Shown here: positions 10,500-21,200 of the stretch, in pieces
How positions within the stretch are numbered: position 1 is the stretch's first letter
Layout of the letters: each line of letters starts with the position of its first letter
Assembly: GCA_049724395.1 (NCBI GenBank)
Contig: JAUGWO010000051.1
Span: forward strand, 40,010 to 104,009
Source: Spongospora subterranea f. sp. subterranea
Lineage: Eukaryota; Endomyxa: Phytomyxea; Phytomyxea; Plasmodiophorida
Length of the DNA: 64,000 nucleotides
Direction of reading: 5' to 3'
The notes under the pieces: generated by a model
What the model was told of the DNA's origin: nothing
Seen by the model: the letters and a program-made list of their open reading frames with translations, nothing else
The model's database searches: none
Position numbers and translations under genes: made by a program

Positions 10500-11213
10500 G
10501 GCAGCCACATTCCTTTACAAAATTTCAGGGCCGTATTAACGTCTTCATAGAGTTTGCCTCATGGATCAACATAACAGTAAATGTTTCGATATGATTGGAG
10601 TACAGATGATACAACGCCCGAACCAGTAAACACCTCTGGGTATCGGGTCCACTGTCCGAGATAAAGTCGTCGGCGGATCCAGTCACCAAACACGTTGATT
10701 TTGATCACCAGTATTGGAAAAGTTCGCTTGGTCTCCGAATCTGCAACTTTTCATCCTTTCGATCGCAATTCCCAAGTGATTGTTTTCCAATGAAAACCCG
10801 CATTCCGTTTACCACAACCATCATATAGTTTCACAATTGTCGAAGACGCAACGGACGGTGACAATCCTTAAACAAAGGCATAGAATAATGCTTGGGATTA
10901 CGAACAGAATTGAGCGTCTTCGAACAAGCGACCACTATCGGCCTGATTATTGCCCCGCTGTCAAGACCATCTGGGCCCATCGTTGATACCGGAATTTGAC
11001 AAAAGGATATGATTCACTGGTGAATTGCTGTCGCGACCTGACGAAAGGGGGAACTTTTTGAGGAATACAGGGGAACTGAGGTATAGAAAGTTGACCAAAC
11101 ATTGAAATGAGGATGCGGTTTTCAAAAGGGGACGATTGAATGCGGTGTTGGTGTTGGTAAATGCGATTCTGAAGCGAATTGGGACAGAGTTTGATAATGA
11201 GGTGCAGAAGCAA
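10500..11213 (-). pseudogene. Second, decayed copy of the unknown split ORF
   Basis: Paralogue of 5087-6059. The part at 10947-11213 keeps a frame with ISMFGQLSIPQFPC and RQQFTSESYPF, matching the first frame of the other copy. The part at 10530-10880 matches the second frame at the DNA level (for example GGATCAAC ... TTTCGATATGATTGGAG) but contains stops. It lies convergent with gag/protease fossil copy 2, in exactly the arrangement of the first segment. Confidence 0.45.
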
Positions 11214-11239
11214 GATCTCGGACCATCATCGATCATTGA

Positions 11240-13340
11240 GATTTGTTGAATGTTCGATTACCGGCAAAAACTGGTGAATTCATTGGGAGGGTTCTAGAGT
11301 TTGGCAACATGAGATGTGAACTTGAGAAGGGGAAAGAAGGGGACACCATTAGCCAACATAGGGAATTACCAGGCAGGAAGATGAACGGCAGGAATGGGGT
11401 CAAGGTGGTTTGGACAACATCATCATCACTCCCTTGAAACAAGGAGATCTTGCCCCATTATCTGATTATTGTCATTTCTCGACGATAACCGCTGCGACAG
11501 GTTATTAGGACATCGGCCTTTGTTTGAGGTTGTTTCTTGTCGTTGTTGTCCTGTCCTTGGAGTCAACACGTATATCATCGGTCCCAAGATTTTCATGTCG
11601 CATTTAGGATTAACCTGCCATCGCATGAGCAACAGCCAGAAAGGGATATAATGAGGAACTCTGACTCTGACACCAATTCTACTTTATTCAACATGTCATC
11701 AAAATATGAATTGTCTCCAATCAACGTCCTCAATAAATGGGTCCAGATAGCCTTTTGTCTTTCTCAAGGGGATATCCGGTTATGATCCTACATCACGTGC
11801 AAAACCTCGGAATGAAGGAACCTGGACATCGATGAAAAACGTATCTGCAGGAACAAAATCCTAGTTATATTCAGTGAGGAGTTCTCGCCATTCAGGATTT
11901 TTGCTTTTTTCATCAAATGTATCTAGAATCAACTATCAGGAGCGTGGTTCACCACAACAACGGGTCGTCATCATCTTGGGGACATGACGTTTTTTGTTTT
12001 CTGAGGGATGAAGAGATGCCAGATTGAATCACTTCATTTGTTTTTGATGTGATGACCCCGAACTGACGCTCGTCGTATCTCTGCACTTCTCAACACCATC
12101 ATTGGATGAATGTCATATGATCAGACCAGCATCACGGCTGCGAATTTTCTGATGCTTTTGATGGGATGGCGCATTCCAGATGGGAAATATTGTTCTGGAC
12201 TGATTGACCCAGTTCAAACCGAGTTCCACGTGATTGTTGGATACGTCATCTCGCCAGTTCGTCATCAATGAACTACAGTCTGTCAGGAGAATCAGGACCC
12301 AAAGTAATCACCGATGAAAGTAAAAGGGTCAGCAAGTTCTGCCCATAATTTCACCAATGAATCATTTTTTTAAGGCGAACGCTGAAACAAACTTTTGTGG
12401 AACTGCTGAAACTTGTGTTAGTTTCATTACTTGACCGAAGTACCTTTTCGACCAGATCAGTTTATCAGATTCTCAATCATCTGGCAATGTTGTCGAATTG
12501 GGAATCACACATGGCGACACACTCTCCATCACGACCATCTGTGGTGATGTGAAGAGCAGGAATGGTATTGTGGAGCTGTTTCTACAACGGGAAGTCGATT
12601 TAACGTGAATTCAATGGATTTCCGGATCATCCAGCGACCCGTTCAACAAGACCGTCACTAGACACTCTAAATGCAACATTTACTGAGTCTTTCAAATAAA
12701 CAAAGCAAACGCTCCTGGCACGGACGGTCAAAAACAAAAACCAACGATAGTTGGATTCTACGATGGCTTCGGCGCTTTCGCTCAAGCAAATTCTCTGTTT
12801 GCGCAACGAGACCAAAGAAAACCCATCATATCTCCTCATCAAGATTGTTATCCTCATAGAGAACAGTGAGAACCTCATAAACTTAAGGAATTATAGTTAT
12901 TTTTTAGTTCCCTATTCTCTGATCAGCGAATGATTGTAAAAGTTGAGCTGTTCAGGACATGACAAGACGTACGAACAACGTCAGAGGTATCAAGACCGTT
13001 TGATTGTGTCCGGAGGAGGTCGTTGAGAACGTGAAATGAGATGAGCGATGGTCGGCTGGCGATCCCAGGAATCTTACAAGGAAAAACCTGTCCCATTGCT
13101 ATAGCCATTATCTGTCGCCGATCGTCCGTTCACCTCCAACGGCCATCGACTTCCTCATCAATTGACTGACGACAACGAATGTTGTTTTACAGCTTTTTAG
13201 CGATCTAAATGATCTCCGGAGAAAATCCCTTGCACTTTTCCGAAAAGGTGTTTTGGATTTGTGATAGTCCAAGGTGATCGATGCCAATAAGATTGGGGAA
13301 CAGTATATCCTCTGAATGTCCAGCCATCGCCCAGGGATTA
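11240..13340. other. Gene-poor stretch
   Basis: Only short, mutually overlapping frames of 60-83 codons are open, with none conserved elsewhere in the window. The last part (about 12940-13200) repeats flank sequence of the single-span family (CGAACAACGTCAGA near 12970 recurs near 14215; CATCGACTTCCT near 13145 recurs near 1237). I see no supported gene. Confidence 0.45.
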
Positions 13341-13344
13341 TCTG

Positions 13345-14065
13345 TTATTATCATTCCCGTCTCAAATCGAATAATCCTTCAGTCAATCGGATCCACTCCC
13401 CATCTCCACTAAACAGTTCGTCACGAGTGTGTTTATCAATATGTTCACAGGATCGCATTGTTGTTCGTACGTCGAAATCTGATCCCATATTCGCTTGACA
13501 GGGTGAGATCCTCATTGGCGATACCAATATTAAAATATCACATAATTCCATGGTTCGTTGGCATCTTTTGTTCTTCGTGATACAAGTAGTCGAGGCGCCC
13601 TCAAAAACCTCTTGAATTGGGAAATGGTGATGCTGTGGGAAGTGTCAACTAAACTGTTCCAAATCTTTTGCGGTTGTCAATCGCAAATGATAGTCGATTA
13701 GCTGGGAGTTGGTACATGATTGGCCCAATTTGGGTATATCTTGAGTGAAATTGGACCCGGACCTCATAAAACTCGTTGATTTATCTGTGATAACAATTGG
13801 CGATCGCGTCCTTCAGACCATCCATGCCCTCGGAAGCACCAGAATTCACTGTCTCCGAAATGTTTCTTGAACTCGAGCAAGTTGTCGCGAAAATCCACAA
13901 ATTGCTCTTTTGTCGGACGAATTACGGAATACTCAACAAATTTGCTTTTACAAATCTGCTACAACTGGGGAGAAGCTCTATCGTTTGAATAATCCTGAGG
14001 CCAAGGCCGCTTCAATGACGATAACGATGGCGATAGCAATGACTCTGGCCCGTATGACACTGTTT
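13345..14065 (-). pseudogene. Decayed full-length copy of the single-span family
   Basis: DNA similarity to copies A and D runs over the whole gene on the minus strand. It includes the C-terminal block near 13430-13500, the shared stretch 'tacatgattggccca' near 13711, the segment upstream of the span near 13900-13960 and the Ala/Ile-rich membrane-span codons near 14010-14060. No frame stays open for more than about 65 codons, so the copy is dead. Its 3' flank (13311-13385) matches the 3' flanks of copies A (1-75) and D (14573-14650), showing that the duplicated unit includes flanking DNA. Confidence 0.6.
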
Positions 14066-14707
14066 GATAATGGACGAGAGGAAAAATGGACAATTGGGCC
14101 AACCCTGGAACCGCTGAAAATTCGGTTTGATACAGGCAGCCCCTGGCGCTATTGACTGAGACGTCCAGTGTCTCTGATGCACAATGATGATGTGCCACGA
14201 AGCGGATCAGACACGAACAACGTCAGAATGACCGAGATCATCGATTTTCTGCGGTCGATGAAGCGAATGGGGCCGACAATACAACCCAAGGATTCTCGTC
14301 CGAAAACCGGCGCGATTGGTGAAGCCAGTCCTGTGGCCGATCGTCAATTCTTCGTCATCGGCCATTTGTTTCCTCATTGTTCAGCAATGACTGTATTGCT
14401 TCCATTTAACGACGGTTATACCAATGCTGTCTAAGATCGCCACCCGAAAATTATATTCCAATTCTGACGATCGCTCGTTTTGCGATTGTGATATTTCCCG
14501 TTCCCCCCTGAACGTCGTGGTCACAGTAATGTCCCAGTTGATCGCCGACAATCAGAGTGTAGAACAGTATCTCTATCGTATGTCCCACGATCGCCCAGTA
14601 AATATTGCTCACCAGTGCCGTCTCAAACGGAATATTACAGCAATGAAACTGATCCAATAGCATGACCATCACCAAACACAACAACAGAGTACATGTGAAA
14701 TGTGTGT

Positions 14708-15535
14708 TTATCGGGGTCCTTCAAGGTTGTCCAGAAACCACTTTTCAAGTCGGACAATTTGCTGCAAAAGATAAGTAGGATGTAGAAAGGCGCCAGGTCC
14801 CATAAAATACTGATCCCATTCGTTCTTGAGATAAATTATGAACTCACGCGATTCCGATAAACAGGTACGTTCAAATATGTTCATCTCTTTTTGCATTTGT
14901 TGGAATCGGCGACTGTTCCTTGTTTCATATCGGGTCCAGTCGCTCTGAAACTTCCGAATTGTGTCATTATACTGCTGTGGTAGATGTAAAATATGTCGCT
15001 TCAACTCCTCCGCTTCGAGCAATCGAGAAAAGAAATCGAATTGCTGAGCTTTGGTGCATGATTGGACCAGTTTGGGAAAATCTTGAGCAAGTTGAACGTA
15101 CATCTCATATATCACTGTAATCGATGAGTGATAACGGGTCATTGCGTCGTTTAAGTCGTTCATGGACTCGGGAAAACCAGATTTGCCATTTCCGTGATAT
15201 TGTTCATAGAACGGGCCGAACTTGGCGCGAAACTCCACACATTGCTCCAATGTTGGACGAATGACGGAATACTCGATAAACTTACTCTCAAAATCTGCCA
15301 CATCTCTGGAGAGTTTCTGGCGCTTGGACAGTCCGGAGCCCAAGATCGCCCCAGTAATAGTTATGGCGATAGCGATGGCGATACCAATGAATATGGCACA
15401 TTTGACCCATATTGACTTGTTGACAGTTCTAGGGGGGTTCACAGGCTGAGGTTGGGTCATTATATCAACCGGGGTCGGATGATGAAGGGGAATAGGATCA
15501 GGGGATTGGCCATTGATTACTGGATCTGGACCCAT
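14708..15535 (-). CDS. Single-span membrane protein, tandem family copy D
   Basis: An uninterrupted frame of 275 residues, the best-preserved family member alongside copy A. It begins MGPDPVINGQSPD and has a Pro-rich tail of about 45 residues, the SIWVK motif, a hydrophobic span (about residues 48-68, GIAIAIAITITGAILG) and a 200-residue, charge-rich, probably helical domain. It ends in WDQYFMGPGAFLHP and a final WFLDNLEG. There is no signal peptide, so type II topology is likely. Residues 1-185 are close to copy A, whereas the segment of about residues 195-250 has little in common with it. It lies on the same strand as all other family copies. The function is unknown; a surface-exposed or secretory-pathway role is inference only. 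Confidence 0.72.
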   Translation of the reverse strand: MGPDPVINGQSPDPIPLHHPTPVDIMTQPQPVNPPRTVNKSIWVKCAIFIGIAIAIAITITGAILGSGLSKRQKLSRDVADFESKFIEYSVIRPTLEQCVEFRAKFGPFYEQYHGNGKSGFPESMNDLNDAMTRYHSSITVIYEMYVQLAQDFPKLVQSCTKAQQFDFFSRLLEAEELKRHILHLPQQYNDTIRKFQSDWTRYETRNSRRFQQMQKEMNIFERTCLSESREFIIYLKNEWDQYFMGPGAFLHPTYLLQQIVRLEKWFLDNLEGPR

Positions 15536-15898
15536 TAGAATTAACGGACGAGAGGAGAATGGAGAAGTCTGGGATCAGTCCGGGAACCCTAAACCGGAGT
15601 TTATTTCACCCCTCGTCCCGTTCTGCGCTATGTGCCATTCGACCTCAGTCTCGGTGAACGGCTACTTTCAGCGTTCATTGCCAAGATTCTCTAATCGCTC
15701 AAACATTGGGTTTGCAGTATCAAAGATGACGGAAGTCAAGACGCGCGAATGTCCATTCGCAATGTGTGAACAACGTGAGCGCGGTTCTCCTCATCCTATC
15801 AAATTCTTTATTGATTGGACTGTTTTTGTGTAATGGGCATTTTCCAATAGTGGCAATTTAACGGCGGTCGAATCGGCGACAAAAACATCTCGAGACAA

Positions 15899-16090
15899 TC
15901 ATGAAGTTATGATTGAAGCCGCCTGGTCTCGAAGTTCCGTCAAAGTCTGTTTTGGTATTGATAGAGACCCCGCCCGCCCAACCCTAAATGGTCGTGCACA
16001 GAGTACAGTACAGGACGCGACTCCGTATTTGACCTCGCACGGTGACACGTCACAACAGGGATCTGCGGGAAAACACGTCCACACAGCCAA
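15899..16090 (-). CDS. Small conserved ORF, partner of 2036-2224
   Basis: A 63-codon frame containing CCDVSPCEVKYGVASCTVLC and ending LRDQAASIITS. It aligns in frame with the 62-codon ORF at 2036-2224 at its centre and at its end. It has six cysteines but a weaker hydrophobic start. The surrounding DNA (about 15640-16140) is conserved with 1770-2310 as well, so part of the similarity may simply reflect segmental duplication. Coding status is uncertain. Confidence 0.25.
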   Translation of the reverse strand: MAVWTCFPADPCCDVSPCEVKYGVASCTVLCARPFRVGRAGSLSIPKQTLTELRDQAASIITS

Positions 16091-16214
16091 ACCAACGCGG
16101 TTTTTGCGGTGACTTGCCGGAAACGTGAGATCAAAAGGGTCGACTGGCCGGCTGATTTCCCTCTCGCTACAACTCTTGACAATCGATATTTCTGAAGTTT
16201 TCTCGTGTCCAACG

Positions 16215-18250
16215 ATGATGCCGAGAGTGGCTCTAGAAACCGATCATTTGAATACAGTACTTACTTTATAAGAACGTTAATTCCCGGGCTTTGTATGGAG
16301 ACTCGTCTATCAAGTTTGTCATAGATGCGCAAACTAAAATATGTGTTGCCAATAACGTATTTCCAATAAGATTCCTGCTGCTCAAGCATTGCAGGATGCG
16401 CGGAAGAACAAACATCGGCAGTGCTGACACAATCGAGATCGGTAGCAAAGGAGCACAAAAGCTTGTGATCCAGAACTCTAAATGCTTGAAAGGCCAAGAA
16501 CGACGTCCGTGATGCCTGACAAAACATGATCAAATTTCAAGCAACTCTGGTAGTGATATACTCCAATCCAAGAACGGCTTAGCATCATCTTTAGCTGACA
16601 CTCGGATGCGATTGACGACCGAGAGAAAGTAGGCAGGCATCTCCCTGTCCATGTCGAAATGCTACTGCGCCTCGTACACTCAACGATCAGAATGACATTC
16701 CTTACTCTACGTTGGTTTGTGATCACTGTAGCTGATGTGACCGGGCAGATTGTACTGTAGCTTTCTTTCTGTTGGAGTTTCCCGATCGTTCCGATATCAC
16801 TCATATATTACCTCGGGAGCAACTGAAAGGGCGGGAGCACTTGTGCCCGGAATCAAAAAAATTTTGCTGGTGGCGCCGGTATGTTATTGGTCAATACTTC
16901 GTCTCTTTACAGTTATGGTGAATTGATATAAAACGTGATTTAAGTCCCGTTTCAGCACTCATTGTTGAATGTGTGCCAAGTCTGTACGAAACGTTTGCCC
17001 AAGTGATAACAGAAATGCAATGCGACTCCCATATCGTTCAATTGATGAACCTGGAAATGTAAGGAGTTGAGTTCCAAAGCAGATCCTGCCCATAGATGCA
17101 TGCTAGCCAGGTCAGATACTTCCGCCATTGATTCAAACAATCGTTTCTTCTATGTTGTCCAATTGTCACCTGTTAATTGAGTAGACGTCATCAAAGCGTT
17201 GATTTGAACGTAGGAGGAACACGATGCTGAGCGACTTCTCTAGAACCCATGTGATGTGAAATCTTACTCTCAACTCTTCAGATGAATCCATCAAATCAAG
17301 CCGGAGTCCAATCGGAAATACAAGTCTCAAGCACCTACGCTTGATGTTCGAAAATGAGGTACCATGGAAGATTTGCATAATCTGTGCGTCCCTCGTCCCT
17401 TGTTTCAAACCTTTCAACGCGCAACTTGATTCGTGTTGATGATGGTCTTGGAGGCTAAAGAAGTTGTCGACGCTGTCCGGATTTCATTTGATGCAATCCA
17501 GACGAAAAGCACAGAATCACTGTTTCATTAAAAATAATTTTTTTTAAATTGTCATCATTCTGTGCGTCCTCTTCGCTTTGATGCAAAACTATAGTATCAC
17601 AAGGGAATTGGTCAGGTAAATTACCTAGGCGATTCGACACTCTTCTTGCTCATTGAATGCAGCTTGAAATACACTTTCTCGTGACATTTGAGGAAGGGTC
17701 AAAGATCCTACTTCAATCCCACTTTGATGATTTCATTTGTGCAGACAGATCCAAAAGTTGTCGCTCTTATTGGTGAGGCTTGTCCTATTGGACTTACACG
17801 CTAGAACCCAGACCAAGAACCATTTAGTCACGGCTGTTCTGTATCTTGACGGTGAACTGAAAATCACGTCCCTCAAGCTTGCTTCGTCAATGAATGCTTA
17901 ATCTGCAGCGTCGATATTGTGGCTTGTGTTTTCCAAATTGGATAAATTGGATCCTGTCCAAGAATCTGGCCATTTGACACGAATCGCTGGTGTTACCTGA
18001 TTGATATGGCAAGTTCTGTTTCGTGTTTCATGATGGCCTCAATGGGTTTGGTGACCATTGTTCCAACCGGACGGTTCTTTTCTGTTTATTTTGGCTGGCT
18101 CTTGGACCGCCAATGGGAAAATACATTTCGTTTCCAGACCCATCTGTCTCTAGACCTGTCCAATCGCCGGCGCTAATAGCCACATTTTGGTACAGCAAGC
18201 AAACACTGAATATACATTGTTTTATTTTATAAACATAAGCATACATGTTC
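16215..18250. other. Unassigned region with minus-strand open pieces
   Basis: Minus-strand frames at 17166-17417 (83 codons), 16952-17140 (62 codons) and 16261-16533 (90 codons) are open in series and could be exons of one gene. However, no splice pattern, homolog or paralogue supports them. They read like ordinary globular sequence (for example FHITWVLEKSLSIVFLL). I record them as a possible undetected gene only. Confidence 0.25.
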
Positions 18251-18252
18251 AT

Positions 18253-21200
18253 TCACGAATCATAATCTGATTTAACCACATCCTTTTGCTGTGTAGAGGA
18301 TTTGTGTCCAAACACGTGTCCGGCGACGGCGTCCAAAGCCGCTTGAGCGCTCGATGCAGGTCCAGCTGCATCGGCGCCTTTTTGAAGAGTTTGCGAAAAA
18401 TTCACTCCGCTGTGCATTTGCTGCAGCTGTGAGTTGGCCAACATGTTTGGCAATGAAACATGAGGCAACAACTGGTTGTCGACAATACCGTCTAAAGGAA
18501 AAGTACGGTCAGCTTTTCGCGATTACGTAAATGACTTCTCACCTTTTGAAGTCACGAGTTTGTTAATGACGTGATGATGGTTCGATGACAGTGATGGGGC
18601 ATCAAACTGTGAGAATATATTTTGAACGTCGGATGAAATAGTCCCAGAAGATGAATTCACTGTTTGCCGGAAGGCTGAAGCGGATTTCTGCAGATTGACG
18701 TCGTCTGCACTGATGAGCACACTTTTGCCGTTCTGCAAGAAAACGTCAGGAGTCAATGATGGCGCAGCCATTCTCTGCATATTCAGCATATCGCTGTCAA
18801 GAACCATCGAAGACGCTTGTGTAGACATTATTGGAATATTTTCGGTGTTGGCTACATGAGCAACCGCCGACGCATGCTCACCTACATCCTTCGAAGAGGC
18901 TCCAATTTTAGATCAGGAGCAACCGAAGACGATTGCGAAGCCATCTTGGACAAATCCTCCAAACTGACCTGATGCACAATCGATGACCCTTGTGAAGCCA
19001 TTCTTCGCATGTTGTCAAGATTGACCTCAGGAGCCATTGATGACGCTTGCGTAGCCATCCTGGACAAGTCCTCCAACTTAACCTGATCCGCAATCGATGA
19101 CGCTTGTGAAGCCATTCTTTGCATGTTGCCGAGATTGACCTCAGGAGCCATTGATGACGCTTGCGTAGCCATCCTGGACACACCCTCCAAATTAACCTGA
19201 TGAGAAACTGATGACGCTTGTGAAACCATTCTTCGCATGTTGTCAAGATTGACCTCAGGAGCCATTGACGACGCTTGCGTAGCCATGCGGGACACATCCT
19301 CCAAATTAACCTGATGCACAATCGATGACGCTTGTGAAGCGATTCTTTGCATGTTGTCGAGATTGACCTCAGGAGCCATTGATGACGCTTGCGTAGCCAT
19401 CCTGGACACATCCTCCAAATTAACCTTGTGCGCAACCACTGATGCTTGTGAAGCCATTCTTTGCACATTGTCGAGATTGACCTCAGAGGCCATTAACGAA
19501 GCATGCGAAGCCATCCTGGACATATCCTCCATATTGACCTTGTGAGCAATCGATGACGCTTGTGAAGCGATTCTTTGCATGTTGTCCAGGTTGACCTCAG
19601 GAGTCATTGATGACGCTTGCGTAGCCATCCTGGACACATCCTCCAAATTAACCTGATGAGCAACTGTTGACGCTTGTGAAGCGATTCTTTGCATGTTGTC
19701 GAGGTTGACCTCACGAGTCATTGATGGCGCTTGCGTAGCCATCCTGGACACATCCTCCAAATTAACCTGATGAGCAACTGTTGACGCTTGTGAAGCGATT
19801 CTTTGCATGTTGTCGAGGTTGACCTCAGGAGTCATTGATGACGCTTGCGTAGCCATCCTGGACACATCCTCCAAATCGACCTTGTAAGCAACTGATGACG
19901 CTTGTGAAGCCATTCTTTGCATGTTGTTAATATTGACCTCAGGAGCTATTGACGACGCTTGCGTAGCTATCCTGGACACATCCTCCAAATTGATTTGATG
20001 GGCAATCGATGACGCTTGTGAAGCCATTCTTCGCATGTTGTCGATATTGACCTCAGGAGCCATTGATGATGCTTGCGTAGCCATTCTGGAAGCATCCTCC
20101 AAATTGACCTTATTCGCAATCGAGGACGCTTGTGAAGCCATTTTTTGCATATTGTCGATATTGACCTCAGGAGCCATTGACGACGCTTGCGTAGCCATTC
20201 TGGACAAATCCTCCAAATTGACCTTATGCGCAAACGATGACGCTTGTGAAGCCATTCTTTGCATATTGTCGAGATTGATCTCAGGAGCCATTGACGACGC
20301 TGTAGCCATCCTGGACACATCTTCCAAATTGACCTTATTCGCAATCGACGACGCTTGTGAAGCCATTCTTTGCATATTGTCGATATACACCTCAGGAGCC
20401 ATTGACGACGCTTGGGTAACCATCCTGGACACATCCTCGAAATTGACATTATGCGCAATCGATGACGCTTGTGAAGCCATTCTTTGCATGTTGTCGAGAT
20501 TGATCTCAGGAGCCATTGACGACGATTGCGTAGCCATCCTGGACACATTCTCCAAACTGACCTTGTGAGCAACCGAAGACGCTTGTGAAGCCATTCTTTG
20601 CATGTTGTCGAGATTGATCTCAGGAGCCATTGACGACGCTTGCGTAGCCATCCTGGACACATCTTCCAAATTGACCTGATTCGCAATCGATGACGCTTGT
20701 GAAACCATTCTTTGCATATTGTCGAGATTGACCTCAGGAGCCATTGACGACGCTTGCGTAGCCATTCTGGACACATCCTCCAAATTGACATTATGCGCAA
20801 TCGATGACGCTTGTGAAGCCATTCTTTGCATGTTGTCGAGATTGACCTCAGGAGCCATTGACGACGCTTGCGTAGCCATTCTGGACACATCCTCCAAATT
20901 GACATTATGCGCAATCGATGACTCTTGTGAAGCCATTCTTTGCATGTTGTCGAGATTGATCTCAGGAGCCATTGACGACGCTTGCGTAGCCATCCTGGAC
21001 ACATCTTCCAAATTGACCTGATTCGCAATCGATGACGCTTGTGAAACCATTCTTTGCATATTGTCGAGATTGACCTCAGGAGCCATTGACGACGCTTGCG
21101 TAGCCATTCTGGACACATCCTCCAAATTGACATTATGCGCAATCGATGACGCTTGTGAAGCCATTCTTTGCATGTTGTCGAGATTGACCTCAGGAGCCAT

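Noticed and set aside
5739-11213. Tandem inverted terminal repeats of one large transposon spanning both duplicated segments
   Set aside because: The two segments are in the same orientation, so they are direct duplications and not terminal inverted repeats.
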